NCBI RefSeq assembly: GCF_021608265.1
Contig: NZ_JAKIHP010000004.1
Span: 1 to 64,000, forward strand
Reading direction: 5' to 3'
DNA length: 64,000 bases
Source: Flavobacterium wongokense
GTDB taxonomy: Bacteria; Bacteroidota; Bacteroidia; Flavobacteriales; Flavobacteriaceae
The notes beneath the pieces were generated by a model. It saw only the letters and a program-made list of their open reading frames with translations. It made no database searches and was not told where the DNA came from. A program made the translations under genes and the position numbers. Shown in pieces: positions 10,402 through 18,500 of this stretch. The first letter of the stretch is position 1, and every line of letters begins with the position of its first letter.

Positions 10402-10431
10402 CAAAGATAGTTTTTCAATTCTAATTACAAA
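10402..10431 (-). promoter_or_regulatory. Promoter of the exopolysaccharide operon
   Basis: On the minus strand there is TTTG (10428-10431), an 18-bp spacer and TATCTTTG (10402-10409). This matches the Bacteroidota sigma-A consensus TTTG-N17-23-TAnnTTTG, 25 bp before the Wza-like start codon. Confidence 0.75.
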
Positions 10432-10441
10432 AAAGTATTTG

Positions 10442-11062
10442 CTATATGTTTTTTAAGGTGTTTTCAAATGGAATCCTATTTAAAATGCTTCGTCCCAAAG
10501 TCACTTCATCGGCATATTCCAATTCGTCACCAACGGCAATTCCACGCGCGATGGTTGATGTTTTTATATTGAAGTCCTTGATCTGCCTGAAGATGTAGAA
10601 ATTCGTGGTATCGCCTTCCATTGTTGAGCTCAGCGCAAAAATCAATTCTTCCGTTTCACCCGATTTCACTTTTTCGACCAACGAAACGATGTTCAGTTGG
10701 CTTGGCCCAATGCCGTCAATTGGGGAAATTTTTCCTCCCAAAACATGGTAAATCCCCTTAAACTGATTGGTGTTTTCTATCGCCATTACATCGCGGACAT
10801 CTTCTACAACGCAGATAATTTTGTGATTTCTCTTAGGATTATTGCAGATTTCACACACGTCGACATCGGAAATATTGTGACAATTCGCGCAAAATTTTAT
10901 CTCATCGCGCATCGTTGTCAGTGCCTGTGATAAAAATTGGGTCTGTTCTGAAGGCTGTTTCAGCAAATGCAGCACCAGGCGCAAAGCCGTACGCTTTCCG
11001 ATTCCGGGCAACTGTGCCATCTCATTTACAGCCTTTTCAAGCAATTTTGAAGAAAATTCCAT
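10442..11062 (-). CDS. recR: Recombination mediator protein RecR
   Basis: The start chosen at 11062 ([11 protein letters not shown]) gives 206 residues, the usual RecR length; a longer in-frame start at 11095 adds an unconserved tail. Visible features are the helix-hairpin-helix region with LPGIGKRTA, a four-cysteine zinc finger (CANC and CEIC) and the Toprim domain with VVEDVRD. It acts with RecF/RecO to load RecA on gapped DNA. It lies upstream of the polysaccharide operon, which has its own promoter. Confidence 0.95.
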   Translation of the reverse strand: MEFSSKLLEKAVNEMAQLPGIGKRTALRLVLHLLKQPSEQTQFLSQALTTMRDEIKFCANCHNISDVDVCEICNNPKRNHKIICVVEDVRDVMAIENTNQFKGIYHVLGGKISPIDGIGPSQLNIVSLVEKVKSGETEELIFALSSTMEGDTTNFYIFRQIKDFNIKTSTIARGIAVGDELEYADEVTLGRSILNRIPFENTLKNI

Positions 11063-11217
11063 GGGGCAAAAATAGCAAAATAGCTGGTTGGACAATAGCT
11101 TTTTAGAAAGTTAACATTCGGTGCTGTTATTAACATTGCTTTCTTCACAAATTCGCAAACGACGCAACAAACACATTCACATTTTTTAGTATTTTGGCTA
11201 ACTGTAAAACCTAATGT

Positions 11218-12714
11218 ATGTCGCCAACCACCATCCTAATCATCATCGTTATTTATTTCGGCTTATTGATACTGATTTCAAATCTGGTCAGTAAAAAAAG
11301 CTCGGATAACGACACTTTTTTCAAAGCCAATAAAAACTCCAAATGGTATTTGGTTGCCTTCGGGATGATAGGAACTGCGCTCTCCGGCGTGACTTTTATT
11401 TCGGTTCCTGGCGAGGTTGGGAATCCCGACCTGCAGTTCAAGTATTTCCAGTTTGTGCTGGGAAATGCGATTGGTTTTTTGATCATTGCCAAAGTCCTGC
11501 TTCCGTTGTATTACCGTATGAACCTGACTTCAATTTATGGTTATATCGAACAGCGTCTTGGTTTGGTAAGTTATAAAACTGCGGCCACCATTTTCCTAAT
11601 CAGCCGAACGATTGGCTCGGCGTTTCGATTGTATTTGGTGGTAATTGTATTGCAGCGTTATGTTTTTGATGCGTTCCATGTGCCGTTTGCACTTACGGTG
11701 TTGATTTCATTGGGATTGATCTTTGCCTACACCTATCGTGGCGGTTTGAAAACCATCATCATTACCGATACGCTGCAGACATTCTTTCTTGTTTCATCGG
11801 TATTTTTAACCATCTATTTCATTTGTGACAGTCTGGATTTATCATTTTTCCAGGCATTTGAAACCGTGAAGGAAAGTAATTATTCGAAAGTTTTCTTCTT
11901 TGAGGATTACCTGAAAGGAAACTATTTTTGGAAACAAATTTTAGGCGGAATCTTCGTAACCATTGCTATGGTTGGGCTCGATCAGGATTTGATGCAGAAA
12001 AACCTCAGCTGTAAAAACATTGGCGAAGCCCAGAAAAACATGTTCACCTTTACAGGGATTTTTGTCTTGATCAATATTTTCTTTTTAAGCGTTGGAGCCT
12101 TATTATATATGTTTTCCGAGAAAAATGGGATTGCAGTTCCAATGGTTGATGGTGTGGCGAGAACCGACTTTTTGTTCCCCGAAATTGCGCTGAAATCATT
12201 AGGAATTGTTCCTGCTGTGGTATTCTTATTGGGATTGACCGCAGCAACATTTGCCACAACCGATTCGGCTTTGACCGCTTTAACCACTTCGTTTTGCGTT
12301 GATTTCCTTGGAATGGACAAAACCGAAAACCAGAACAAACCCAATATTGTCCGCACCAGGCATATGGTTCACATTGCGTTTTCGTTCCTGATGTTTTTGG
12401 TGATTGTGATTTTTAATTCGGTCAACGATGCTTCGGTAGTGAAGATGATTTTCAAGATTGCGTCCTATACCTATGGACCGCTTTTAGGGTTGTATGCTTT
12501 TGGCTTATTTATGAAATCAAAAACAGTACACGACAAACTCGTTCCTTTTATTTGCGTGGTTTCTCCAGCAATCTGCTTCTTTATAAGCAAGTATTCTACG
12601 GAGCTATTTGGGGATTATGTTTTTGACAACGAGCTAATTATCGTAAACGGATTGATTACGTTTATTGGATTACTAATCATCAGCAAACCCGCTACTGAAA
12701 ACACGAGGTATTAA
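11218..12714 (+). CDS. Sodium:solute symporter family transporter
   Basis: The 498-residue membrane protein has about 13 hydrophobic segments spread along its length and the SSS-family signature region (GMIGTALSGVTFISVPG near residue 50 and the TYRGGLKT segment near 175). It moves an organic solute together with Na+. The substrate cannot be read from the sequence. It overlaps the end of the convergent CoA-binding protein gene by 4 bp. Confidence 0.9.
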   Translation: MSPTTILIIIVIYFGLLILISNLVSKKSSDNDTFFKANKNSKWYLVAFGMIGTALSGVTFISVPGEVGNPDLQFKYFQFVLGNAIGFLIIAKVLLPLYYRMNLTSIYGYIEQRLGLVSYKTAATIFLISRTIGSAFRLYLVVIVLQRYVFDAFHVPFALTVLISLGLIFAYTYRGGLKTIIITDTLQTFFLVSSVFLTIYFICDSLDLSFFQAFETVKESNYSKVFFFEDYLKGNYFWKQILGGIFVTIAMVGLDQDLMQKNLSCKNIGEAQKNMFTFTGIFVLINIFFLSVGALLYMFSEKNGIAVPMVDGVARTDFLFPEIALKSLGIVPAVVFLLGLTAATFATTDSALTALTTSFCVDFLGMDKTENQNKPNIVRTRHMVHIAFSFLMFLVIVIFNSVNDASVVKMIFKIASYTYGPLLGLYAFGLFMKSKTVHDKLVPFICVVSPAICFFISKYSTELFGDYVFDNELIIVNGLITFIGLLIISKPATENTRY

Positions 12715-13076
12715 TACTGATTGGTAGCCAATAAAACCAAAGTACAGGCAACCTCTACCTGTATTCCGTTGCTTTGTAGCAATTGGTAAAACTGTGGGTT
12801 TTCGGTTCCCGGATTGAAGATGACGCGTTTGGGCTTGGTTTCGATAATGTAGTTGTAATAATCCCTTTGATTTGCAGGATTCAGATACAAAGTCACCGTA
12901 TCAATATTGGTTAGCGGAATTTGTTTGGTATTGATTTTTATTCCGGCAGCTTCTCCCTGCTGCTTGCCGATTGCAATGACCGAATGGCCTTTGTCTACTA
13001 ACCGATTGATGGCAATATTGGCATATTTATCGGGTCTTGGCGTTGCTCCAAGCACCAAAGTTTTCTTATTTTTCAT
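12711..13076 (-). CDS. CoA-binding (Rossmann) domain protein
   Basis: This is a single-domain protein of 121 residues. The N-terminal KTLVLGATPRPDKYA segment and the later FNPGTENP loop match the CoA_binding_2 family, a Rossmann fold related to succinyl-CoA synthetase alpha subunits. No catalytic domain is fused. The physiological role of these stand-alone proteins is not known to me. It is convergent with the symporter gene. Confidence 0.85.
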   Translation of the reverse strand: MKNKKTLVLGATPRPDKYANIAINRLVDKGHSVIAIGKQQGEAAGIKINTKQIPLTNIDTVTLYLNPANQRDYYNYIIETKPKRVIFNPGTENPQFYQLLQSNGIQVEVACTLVLLATNQY

Positions 13077-13170
13077 AGCTTTTCTTTCTTCTTAACAAAG
13101 ATAATGCTAACTTTATAAACCCGAAGGTTTATTTAACTTCTATTTAATACTAAAAGCAAACCTGCGGATT

Positions 13171-13178
13171 TATCTTTG
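13171..13178 (+). promoter_or_regulatory. -7 promoter element of marC, nearly leaderless
   Basis: TATCTTTG matches TAnnTTTG exactly and ends 10 bp before the marC ATG. The predicted transcription start would leave a leader of only a few bases. No convincing -33 TTTG is visible. Confidence 0.6.
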
Positions 13179-13188
13179 CCAAAAAACT

Positions 13189-13812
13189 ATGGATCTTTTT
13201 ATTTTTCTATTTGCAGCGTTATTTTCAGTTCTGAATCCCATTGGAACTGTACCTATTTTTGTAGGATTGACGCAGGATTACACCAAAAAGGAGCGCTCGA
13301 GGGTTGCGCTCTGGACAGGCTTTAATGTTTTCGTCATTTTAATTATTTCCTTTTTTGTTGGGCAGTATGTTTTGGAGTTTTTTGGAATTACCATAACCGC
13401 GCTTCGAATTGCAGGTGGAATCATAATTGCAAGTTCGGGATTTGGTTTATTGAATGGGAATTTCAGCAAGAATAAGGGAATCAACAAAAAAGTACAGGAA
13501 GATATTGAAAGGCGCAACGACATTGCGCTTACGCCTTTGGCGATGCCAATGCTTGCAGGTCCGGGTTCTATTTCGCTGTTGATTGCCTTTTACCAGGAAC
13601 ATCATTCGACCAATGATATTATTTCGTCCTCTTTGGCAATTGCTGTTGTCAGCCTACTGATTTTTATCATTTTAAGAAGTGCCCATTATTTAGCAAAGTA
13701 TCTTGGAGCTTCCGGAATCGTAGCCATTTCGAGGATTGTTGGATTCCTGACCATTGCCATTGGGATTCAATACATCATCAGCTCGGTTTTGAGCATTATC
13801 AGAGGGATATAA
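13189..13812 (+). CDS. MarC family integral membrane protein
   Basis: The 207-residue protein has six hydrophobic segments. The start MDLFIFLFAALFSVLNPIGTVPIF and the central PLAMPMLAGPGSI motif are typical of the MarC/UPF0056 family. Members were once linked to multiple antibiotic resistance, but the transported substrate is unsettled. The gene stands alone between a promoter at 13171 and a terminator at 13847. Confidence 0.92.
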   Translation: MDLFIFLFAALFSVLNPIGTVPIFVGLTQDYTKKERSRVALWTGFNVFVILIISFFVGQYVLEFFGITITALRIAGGIIIASSGFGLLNGNFSKNKGINKKVQEDIERRNDIALTPLAMPMLAGPGSISLLIAFYQEHHSTNDIISSSLAIAVVSLLIFIILRSAHYLAKYLGASGIVAISRIVGFLTIAIGIQYIISSVLSIIRGI

Positions 13813-13846
13813 ACTATTCTAAATTTTGAATTTTAAATTATAAATT

Positions 13847-13880
13847 AAGCCCAGATTCAGGATTGAATTTGGGCTTTCTT
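13847..13880 (+). terminator. Terminator of marC
   Basis: A 13-bp stem pairs 13847-13859 with 13864-13876 (core AAGCCCA / TTGGGCTT, one G-T pair) around a GGAT loop and is followed by a short T-rich run. It lies 35 bp after the marC stop, between convergent genes, and may also serve the citrulline hydrolase gene on the other strand. Confidence 0.75.
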
Positions 13881-13899
13881 ATTGTTGTTGCAAAATTGA

Positions 13900-14835
13900 T
13901 TATTCTTTCGGGAGGAAAATCTCAGCCATCATGCAGCGCGCGCTTCCGCCACCACAGGCTTCAATGGTATCCAGGCTTGAATGTATTATTTCAACATGGG
14001 CTTCCAATTGCGAGATTTGTTTTTTGGTCAGGCATTTGTATGCTGATTCACTCATTACCAAAAATCGTTCGTCTTTTTTGCCTTTAACCTCAAGCATGTT
14101 CCCGGCAAAATTATCCAGTTGTTCTTCAGTAATCAAAATGACTTCCTTATCATCACCACGAAGGCTGTCGAGCACCATTTTGCGTTCTTTTTTGTCATCG
14201 ATGCAGTCGGCACAAATCACCGCAAAAGTATCACCTAAGGTCATCATGACATTGGTATGGTAAATCAGTTCGCGTTTGCCGTTCACAGTATGGAATGCCT
14301 CAAAAATAACTGGTGTAAATTCGAAATCCTCACAAAATTCTATCATGATTTCTTCCTCTGCCCTTGGCGAAAGCGCACAATAGGCTTTGCCGTTTTCACG
14401 GTCCAATACCAAACTTCCGGTTCCTTCCAGGAAAACCCCATCATCTTCTGCCTGGGTATAATCCATGATTTCCTTGATGACAAAACCATCGCCCTCCAAA
14501 ACATCAAGGATGTCTTCCCTTCTTTCGGAGCGTCGGTTTTCGGCAAACATTGGATACAAAACCACATCGCCATTTTCGTGAAACGAAATCCAGTTGTTAG
14601 GGAAAAGGCTGTCAGGCGTGCTTGGTTCTAAGGTATCTTCAATCACCGTAACGTTGACACCAGCCTTTCGCAATTTGGCCACAAAAGTGTCAAATTCCTG
14701 CTGGGCTTTGGCATTTACGGTTTCGGGTGAAAGCCCGTCAAGGACTTTTTGGTAATAATTATTTACGGCTGTCTGCTCATTCATTCGGAAAGCAACAGGA
14801 CGAATCATCAGTATGGCATTGGTAGTTTGTTTCAT
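13900..14835 (-). CDS. ctlX: Citrulline hydrolase-like amidinotransferase-superfamily enzyme (CtlX type)
   Basis: The 311-residue protein belongs to the arginine deiminase/amidinotransferase fold. It has the N-terminal IRPVAFRMNEQTA motif, FPNNWISFHE near residues 70-85, a His-containing YHTNVMMTLGD segment, and a C-terminal GGGSARCM with the likely catalytic Cys301. The family is annotated as citrulline utilisation hydrolase (citrullinase), giving ornithine, CO2 and ammonia. It stands alone with its own promoter. The exact substrate is inferred from family. Confidence 0.85.
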   Translation of the reverse strand: MKQTTNAILMIRPVAFRMNEQTAVNNYYQKVLDGLSPETVNAKAQQEFDTFVAKLRKAGVNVTVIEDTLEPSTPDSLFPNNWISFHENGDVVLYPMFAENRRSERREDILDVLEGDGFVIKEIMDYTQAEDDGVFLEGTGSLVLDRENGKAYCALSPRAEEEIMIEFCEDFEFTPVIFEAFHTVNGKRELIYHTNVMMTLGDTFAVICADCIDDKKERKMVLDSLRGDDKEVILITEEQLDNFAGNMLEVKGKKDERFLVMSESAYKCLTKKQISQLEAHVEIIHSSLDTIEACGGGSARCMMAEIFLPKE

Positions 14836-14878
14836 TGTAATTTCATTTAAATTAGGGAACTGATCCTTTTCGTCCTCT

Positions 14879-14886
14879 CAAAGGTA
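14879..14886 (-). promoter_or_regulatory. -7 promoter element of ctlX
   Basis: The minus strand reads TACCTTTG, an exact TAnnTTTG match, 43 bp before the ctlX start codon. Confidence 0.55.
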
Positions 14887-14907
14887 ACAAAACCCAACCA
14901 ATAAAAA

Positions 14908-14925
14908 AGCACCCTTTCGGATGCT
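14908..14925 (-). terminator. Terminator after the small lipoprotein gene
   Basis: A 7-bp stem (AGCATCC / GGGTGCT with one G-T pair) and GAAA tetraloop are followed on the minus strand by TTTTTT. It lies 36 bp past the stop of the 58-residue lipoprotein gene. Confidence 0.8.
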
Positions 14926-14961
14926 TCTTTATCTAAATTTAAATTTTAACACACGTCAAAA

Positions 14962-15138
14962 TTAATATCTCATATTGTGTGCTGATGTTCTTGGCGGTTT
15001 TCCTGTACCGTTTGTAGCTCCGTTTGTCCCGGTCCTATCACTGGATGTTCCTCTATTGGAATATTGCGATGCGCAGGAAATAAACAACAAGGCTATCATT
15101 AGCAATAACCAGGTTCGGATGTTGAGTAAAGTTTTCAT
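14962..15138 (-). CDS. Small putative lipoprotein (58 residues)
   Basis: The ATG at 15138 opens a frame of 58 codons ending at TAA 14962-14964. The protein starts with MKTLLNIRTW, a hydrophobic stretch, and the lipobox LFISC (Cys22). The mature part is about 37 residues, rich in Ser, Thr, Gly and Asn, with no recognisable domain. It is bracketed by a near-consensus -7 element (TAAATTTA, 15160-15167) and a good terminator (14908), which makes it more credible as a real gene. The function is unknown. Confidence 0.7.
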   Translation of the reverse strand: MKTLLNIRTWLLLMIALLFISCASQYSNRGTSSDRTGTNGATNGTGKPPRTSAHNMRY

Positions 15139-15237
15139 AATCAGTAATTTTTGGTATTATAAATTTACTTCCTTCTCAACTCACATCACTTATAAACTTA
15201 TGGTTTATTGTTATACAATTCCAACCAGCATAAAACA

Positions 15238-15266
15238 AAAAAGCCTCCGCAATGCGAAGGCTTTTT
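15238..15266 (-). terminator. Terminator of btuB
   Basis: A stem of 8 GC-rich pairs (GCCTTCGC / GCGGAGGC) extended by A-T pairs, with loop ATT, is followed by T6 on the minus strand. It begins 11 bp after the receptor stop codon. Confidence 0.85.
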
Positions 15267-15276
15267 CTACCAAAAA

Positions 15277-17229
15277 TTACAAAATAATGTTTAAACCTAT
15301 TTTGAAATTCCTTCCGCGGGTTGAATAACCCACTGTTTCTACAAATTCCTCATTAAGAATATTGGTTGCTGCCCCAAAAACAGTCAGCCTGTTTTTTAAT
15401 AATTCGTATTTGGCTGTAGCGTTCAACAATTGGTATGAACCTAACTTTGTCGTCACTACCGCAAAGGTGTTTCCGTCAAAAAAGGCATCGTTACGCGCGT
15501 CAAAATACTGGTAATCCACACTTAGGAATGTTCTTGTTGTTGGCTGGAAGCCCAAACCTGCATTAACCTTATGTTTTGGAATCAAACGATCCAAAGCTTT
15601 GTCAACCTGAGTAAAGGTATAGTTTCCGTTCAATTGTAACTTTGAAGTCAGGTCAATCGTCAACGAAGTTTCCACTCCTTTTGCTTTGGTTTCTCCGTTT
15701 ACATTAATATAATAGGCTTCAAAAGTATTTGGGTCAAAATAAAAATCGATGGCGTTGTCCTGGTCACGGTAAAAAGCTACTGCATTCAGCCTTACTTTTT
15801 TGTTTACCAATTCGGTTTCGAAACCAGCTTCAATAGTTGCATTTTTTTCCGGAGTCAAATCGGCATTCCCATATTCAGAATACAATTGGTATAAACTTGG
15901 TGTGATGTAAGCCGTGCTGTAAGAAGCCAAAACCTTCAAAGGAAATGAAGTCTTGAAATTGTATGACGGATTGATATTATAGACAAAGTTATTGCCATAA
16001 GCACTGTGATTGTTCAATCGCGCTCCTGCATTTATATTCAAACCAAAATTAGAATTATACACTGCAGTCGTGTACCCATCGATGATGTTGAATTTGGTTC
16101 CTTCTTCAGCAATAGTACTGAAAGGCGTGCTGCTTTTCATATCATTGAACTGATAATTGGCACCCAAAATCACAAATAACTGCTTGCTGAAATTGTATTT
16201 ATTGAAACCGTCCAAAACAATGCTTCTTGAATCATAAACCGAATAATCCATCGTACTTGAGAAGGTGTTGAATTCCGTATACTCACGGGTGATTTTGGTA
16301 AAACCGGAATTCAGTACAAACTCGCCCTTGTTGTATTTGTATTTTGGGCTGAAGCCAAAACGGATTTGCTCCGAAGTCGTAACATTCGCATCGGTATCAT
16401 TGAAACCGGTATTGTCAAAAGTAAAATCGTAGTCGTTTTTGATTCGGTCATAACCTCCAAAAAAGTCCAATGAAATTTTATCTGTTGCCTTAAATCCGAT
16501 TTTACCCAAAAGGTTCTGCCTTGAAAAACTATCCTCTTCATAATTTGAAGTCGATGTTGGCTGGGCAATCTGTGACATTCCTTTGGTTTCAGTACTGTTC
16601 AATCCGGCAAAATAATTTACCTTTTTGTAATCACCACTTACCGAAAGTCCCTGATTGAAATCCTGTCCGTTATAATGGTGGTTGTCTGCAGTATTGTTCG
16701 AACCAATGTTTACGTAGGCATTTCCCTGAATGTCTTTTTTAGCCGATTTTTTCAGGGTGATGTTAATTACTCCGGTTGCAGCTCCGGTTCCGTATAAAGT
16801 ACTGGCTGCGCCCTTCATGATTTCGATTTTATCAACCTGCTCTACAGGCAGTAACCTCAAATCGTATTCAAAACTTATTCCCGAAGCATCCGTTACCGGA
16901 ATCCCATCAATCATAACCAAAACCTGGCGGTTTTTTCCACCACGAATATAATAGCCTAAGTTTTTCCCGTTAGCCGATTGGTTTCCATTGATTTCCAATC
17001 CAGCTACCTGAGACAAAACTGTTGCCAAGCTCTGACCCGATTTTTTGTTCAAATCCTCAGCGGTGATTACTTCGATAACTTTTCCTGATTTTTCTTTGCT
17101 TTGAGCAAATTTGGTATCCGAAAGGACTACTTCCTTCAACGGATTCACTTTGGTGGAATCCACTTCCTGCGCATAGGCACAAGTGTTTAGCAATGCCAAA
17201 ATAGCAACTGCCTTAACTGTTTTTTTCAT
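15277..17229 (-). CDS. btuB: TonB-dependent vitamin B12 receptor (BtuB-like)
   Basis: The 650-residue protein has a signal peptide ending at AYAQ (about residue 21). A plug domain follows, with VEVITAEDLNKKSGQSLATVL, GQ/NG loops and GSASTLYGTGAATGVINI-like features near 140-160. A 22-strand barrel ends in an aromatic-flanked C-terminus (FKIGLNIIL). The cobalamin riboswitch directly upstream and the divergent btuFCD genes make B12 or another corrinoid the substrate. It takes the corrinoid across the outer membrane using TonB energy. Confidence 0.92.
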   Translation of the reverse strand: MKKTVKAVAILALLNTCAYAQEVDSTKVNPLKEVVLSDTKFAQSKEKSGKVIEVITAEDLNKKSGQSLATVLSQVAGLEINGNQSANGKNLGYYIRGGKNRQVLVMIDGIPVTDASGISFEYDLRLLPVEQVDKIEIMKGAASTLYGTGAATGVINITLKKSAKKDIQGNAYVNIGSNNTADNHHYNGQDFNQGLSVSGDYKKVNYFAGLNSTETKGMSQIAQPTSTSNYEEDSFSRQNLLGKIGFKATDKISLDFFGGYDRIKNDYDFTFDNTGFNDTDANVTTSEQIRFGFSPKYKYNKGEFVLNSGFTKITREYTEFNTFSSTMDYSVYDSRSIVLDGFNKYNFSKQLFVILGANYQFNDMKSSTPFSTIAEEGTKFNIIDGYTTAVYNSNFGLNINAGARLNNHSAYGNNFVYNINPSYNFKTSFPLKVLASYSTAYITPSLYQLYSEYGNADLTPEKNATIEAGFETELVNKKVRLNAVAFYRDQDNAIDFYFDPNTFEAYYINVNGETKAKGVETSLTIDLTSKLQLNGNYTFTQVDKALDRLIPKHKVNAGLGFQPTTRTFLSVDYQYFDARNDAFFDGNTFAVVTTKLGSYQLLNATAKYELLKNRLTVFGAATNILNEEFVETVGYSTRGRNFKIGLNIIL

Positions 17230-17321
17230 TTTAATTCAACAATAATTTAATAATTGTGGGAGAAAAGCATAGAATTTACCCATACCCAAACCTTTTTTCC
17301 CGAAAGTTTGTTACTCAATGT

Positions 17322-17507
17322 GAACTAGGCAGGTCTCCTGGCTTGCGTCTTGTTGTTTACCTTCTCATCCTGAAAATACCGGACAATGGTTTTGCAGATA
17401 ACAACAAGCTTTGTAGCTTACAGTTGCGGGAACAGCTTTGGAATTGAACCAAATTCCCTTTTAATGCGATTTTGAAAAAACAGAAATCGCAACCTCAATT
17501 CGGGTGC
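17322..17507 (-). promoter_or_regulatory. Cobalamin riboswitch
   Basis: Reading the minus strand, the segment contains the conserved AAAGGGAA, GGTTCAATTCC, the core GCTGTTCCCGCAACTGTAA, and the 3' B12 box GCCAGGAGACCTGCC (17329-17343). These are the hallmark parts of the AdoCbl riboswitch in the right order. It sits 93 bp upstream of the btuB start, so it should turn off btuB when cobalamin is abundant. Confidence 0.95.
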
Positions 17508-17579
17508 AAATATAACACACAAAATTCATTTAATCAGAAAATATTTTTATAGCTTTACAATCATTTTAACTGCCAGATT

Positions 17580-18446
17580 ATGAAAAAGTTATTACTCCTT
17601 TTATTGATTTCGAATTTTGCATTTTCACAAAATGCCATTGATGTTAGATTAGTTGATGAAAATGTTGGCCGCCCAATATATGTTTGGGATGAAAATTATA
17701 TCCACAGTACAAATACTTCGAATGATGACGGACTGAATGCCATTTTGACGGCGTATGGCTTTTTATCCTATGAAGACAATAACTTCCATCCGTATCCGCC
17801 TTTCATGTCAAAAACCAAACAACTCCGTGGTAATATTTCTCAGGGACTTTTGGATGCGCTTAACGCCTATTCTTCCGTTATTGCTTTCGCAAGATTTACC
17901 GACAATTATGAATATACTGATGCCACGATGATAAAACTGCTAAATGTAAATACAGGAATTCCCATTGGAACTTCAAATAATATCGTTGTCACGAATGATG
18001 CCGGCCTGAATGCCATTTTTGAAAACTTCCACGTTTTCTTTTATGCCAAAGCCTACCCTTCTGCACCTGTGGGTAACCCTTTACTTAATTATTACAATGC
18101 GGTTTGCGACTGTGATAAAAACCTTTTGAATACCGCTTTGTTGAATTATCCGGCAGTTGTTCAGGCGGTAGAGAGTGTACAAGGTGGTGTGATGCTTTCC
18201 AACAGCCAGTTCGAAAAACCAAAAGCGGTCATTTCCCCGAATCCATTTTCAAGTAATTTCAATATCGAAACCGAGCAAACCATTGCCAATTATTCCATCA
18301 TAGACATTACAGGAAAAACCATAGTTTCAACTTCATCAAAAGCAGCATTAGACAATCAATCGTCACAATTAAGCACAGGTATGTACATCCTGAACCTCGA
18401 TTTTGACAACGGGCAAAAGGCCAATTACAAATTGGTAAAAAAATAA
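17580..18446 (+). CDS. T9SS-sorted secreted protein of unknown function in the B12 locus
   Basis: The 288-residue protein starts with a signal peptide (MKKLLLLLLISNFAFSQ). The last ~75 residues are a type A T9SS sorting domain (ISPNPFSSNF, then STGMYILNL, ending YKLVKK). The mature part has an internal repeat: NDDGLNAIL at 48-56 and NDAGLNAIF at 139-147, 91 residues apart, each followed by an aromatic-rich stretch. A CDCDK motif is at about 176-180. I recognise no family. It lies between btuB and btuF, so a surface role in corrinoid capture is possible but unproven. A near-consensus -7 (TAGCTTTA, 17550) precedes it. Confidence 0.8.
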   Translation: MKKLLLLLLISNFAFSQNAIDVRLVDENVGRPIYVWDENYIHSTNTSNDDGLNAILTAYGFLSYEDNNFHPYPPFMSKTKQLRGNISQGLLDALNAYSSVIAFARFTDNYEYTDATMIKLLNVNTGIPIGTSNNIVVTNDAGLNAIFENFHVFFYAKAYPSAPVGNPLLNYYNAVCDCDKNLLNTALLNYPAVVQAVESVQGGVMLSNSQFEKPKAVISPNPFSSNFNIETEQTIANYSIIDITGKTIVSTSSKAALDNQSSQLSTGMYILNLDFDNGQKANYKLVKK

Positions 18447-18471
18447 AAATTATTTTTTATGCGTTTAGCTA

Positions 18472-18479
18472 TAACTTTG
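18472..18479 (+). promoter_or_regulatory. -7 promoter element of btuFCD
   Basis: TAACTTTG is an exact TAnnTTTG match 22 bp before the chosen btuF ATG at 18501. It falls inside the longer possible reading frame from 18459, which supports the later start. Confidence 0.7.
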
Positions 18480-18500
18480 CACCACGTGCAAAAAAGCTAT

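Noticed and set aside
14975..15328. 117-codon plus-strand frame
   Set aside because: It is antisense to the small lipoprotein gene, crosses the btuB terminator and runs into btuB; the sequence is not protein-like.
17256..17447. Plus-strand open frame upstream of btuB
   Set aside because: It covers the antisense of the cobalamin riboswitch and the btuB leader; there is no promoter or protein-like composition.
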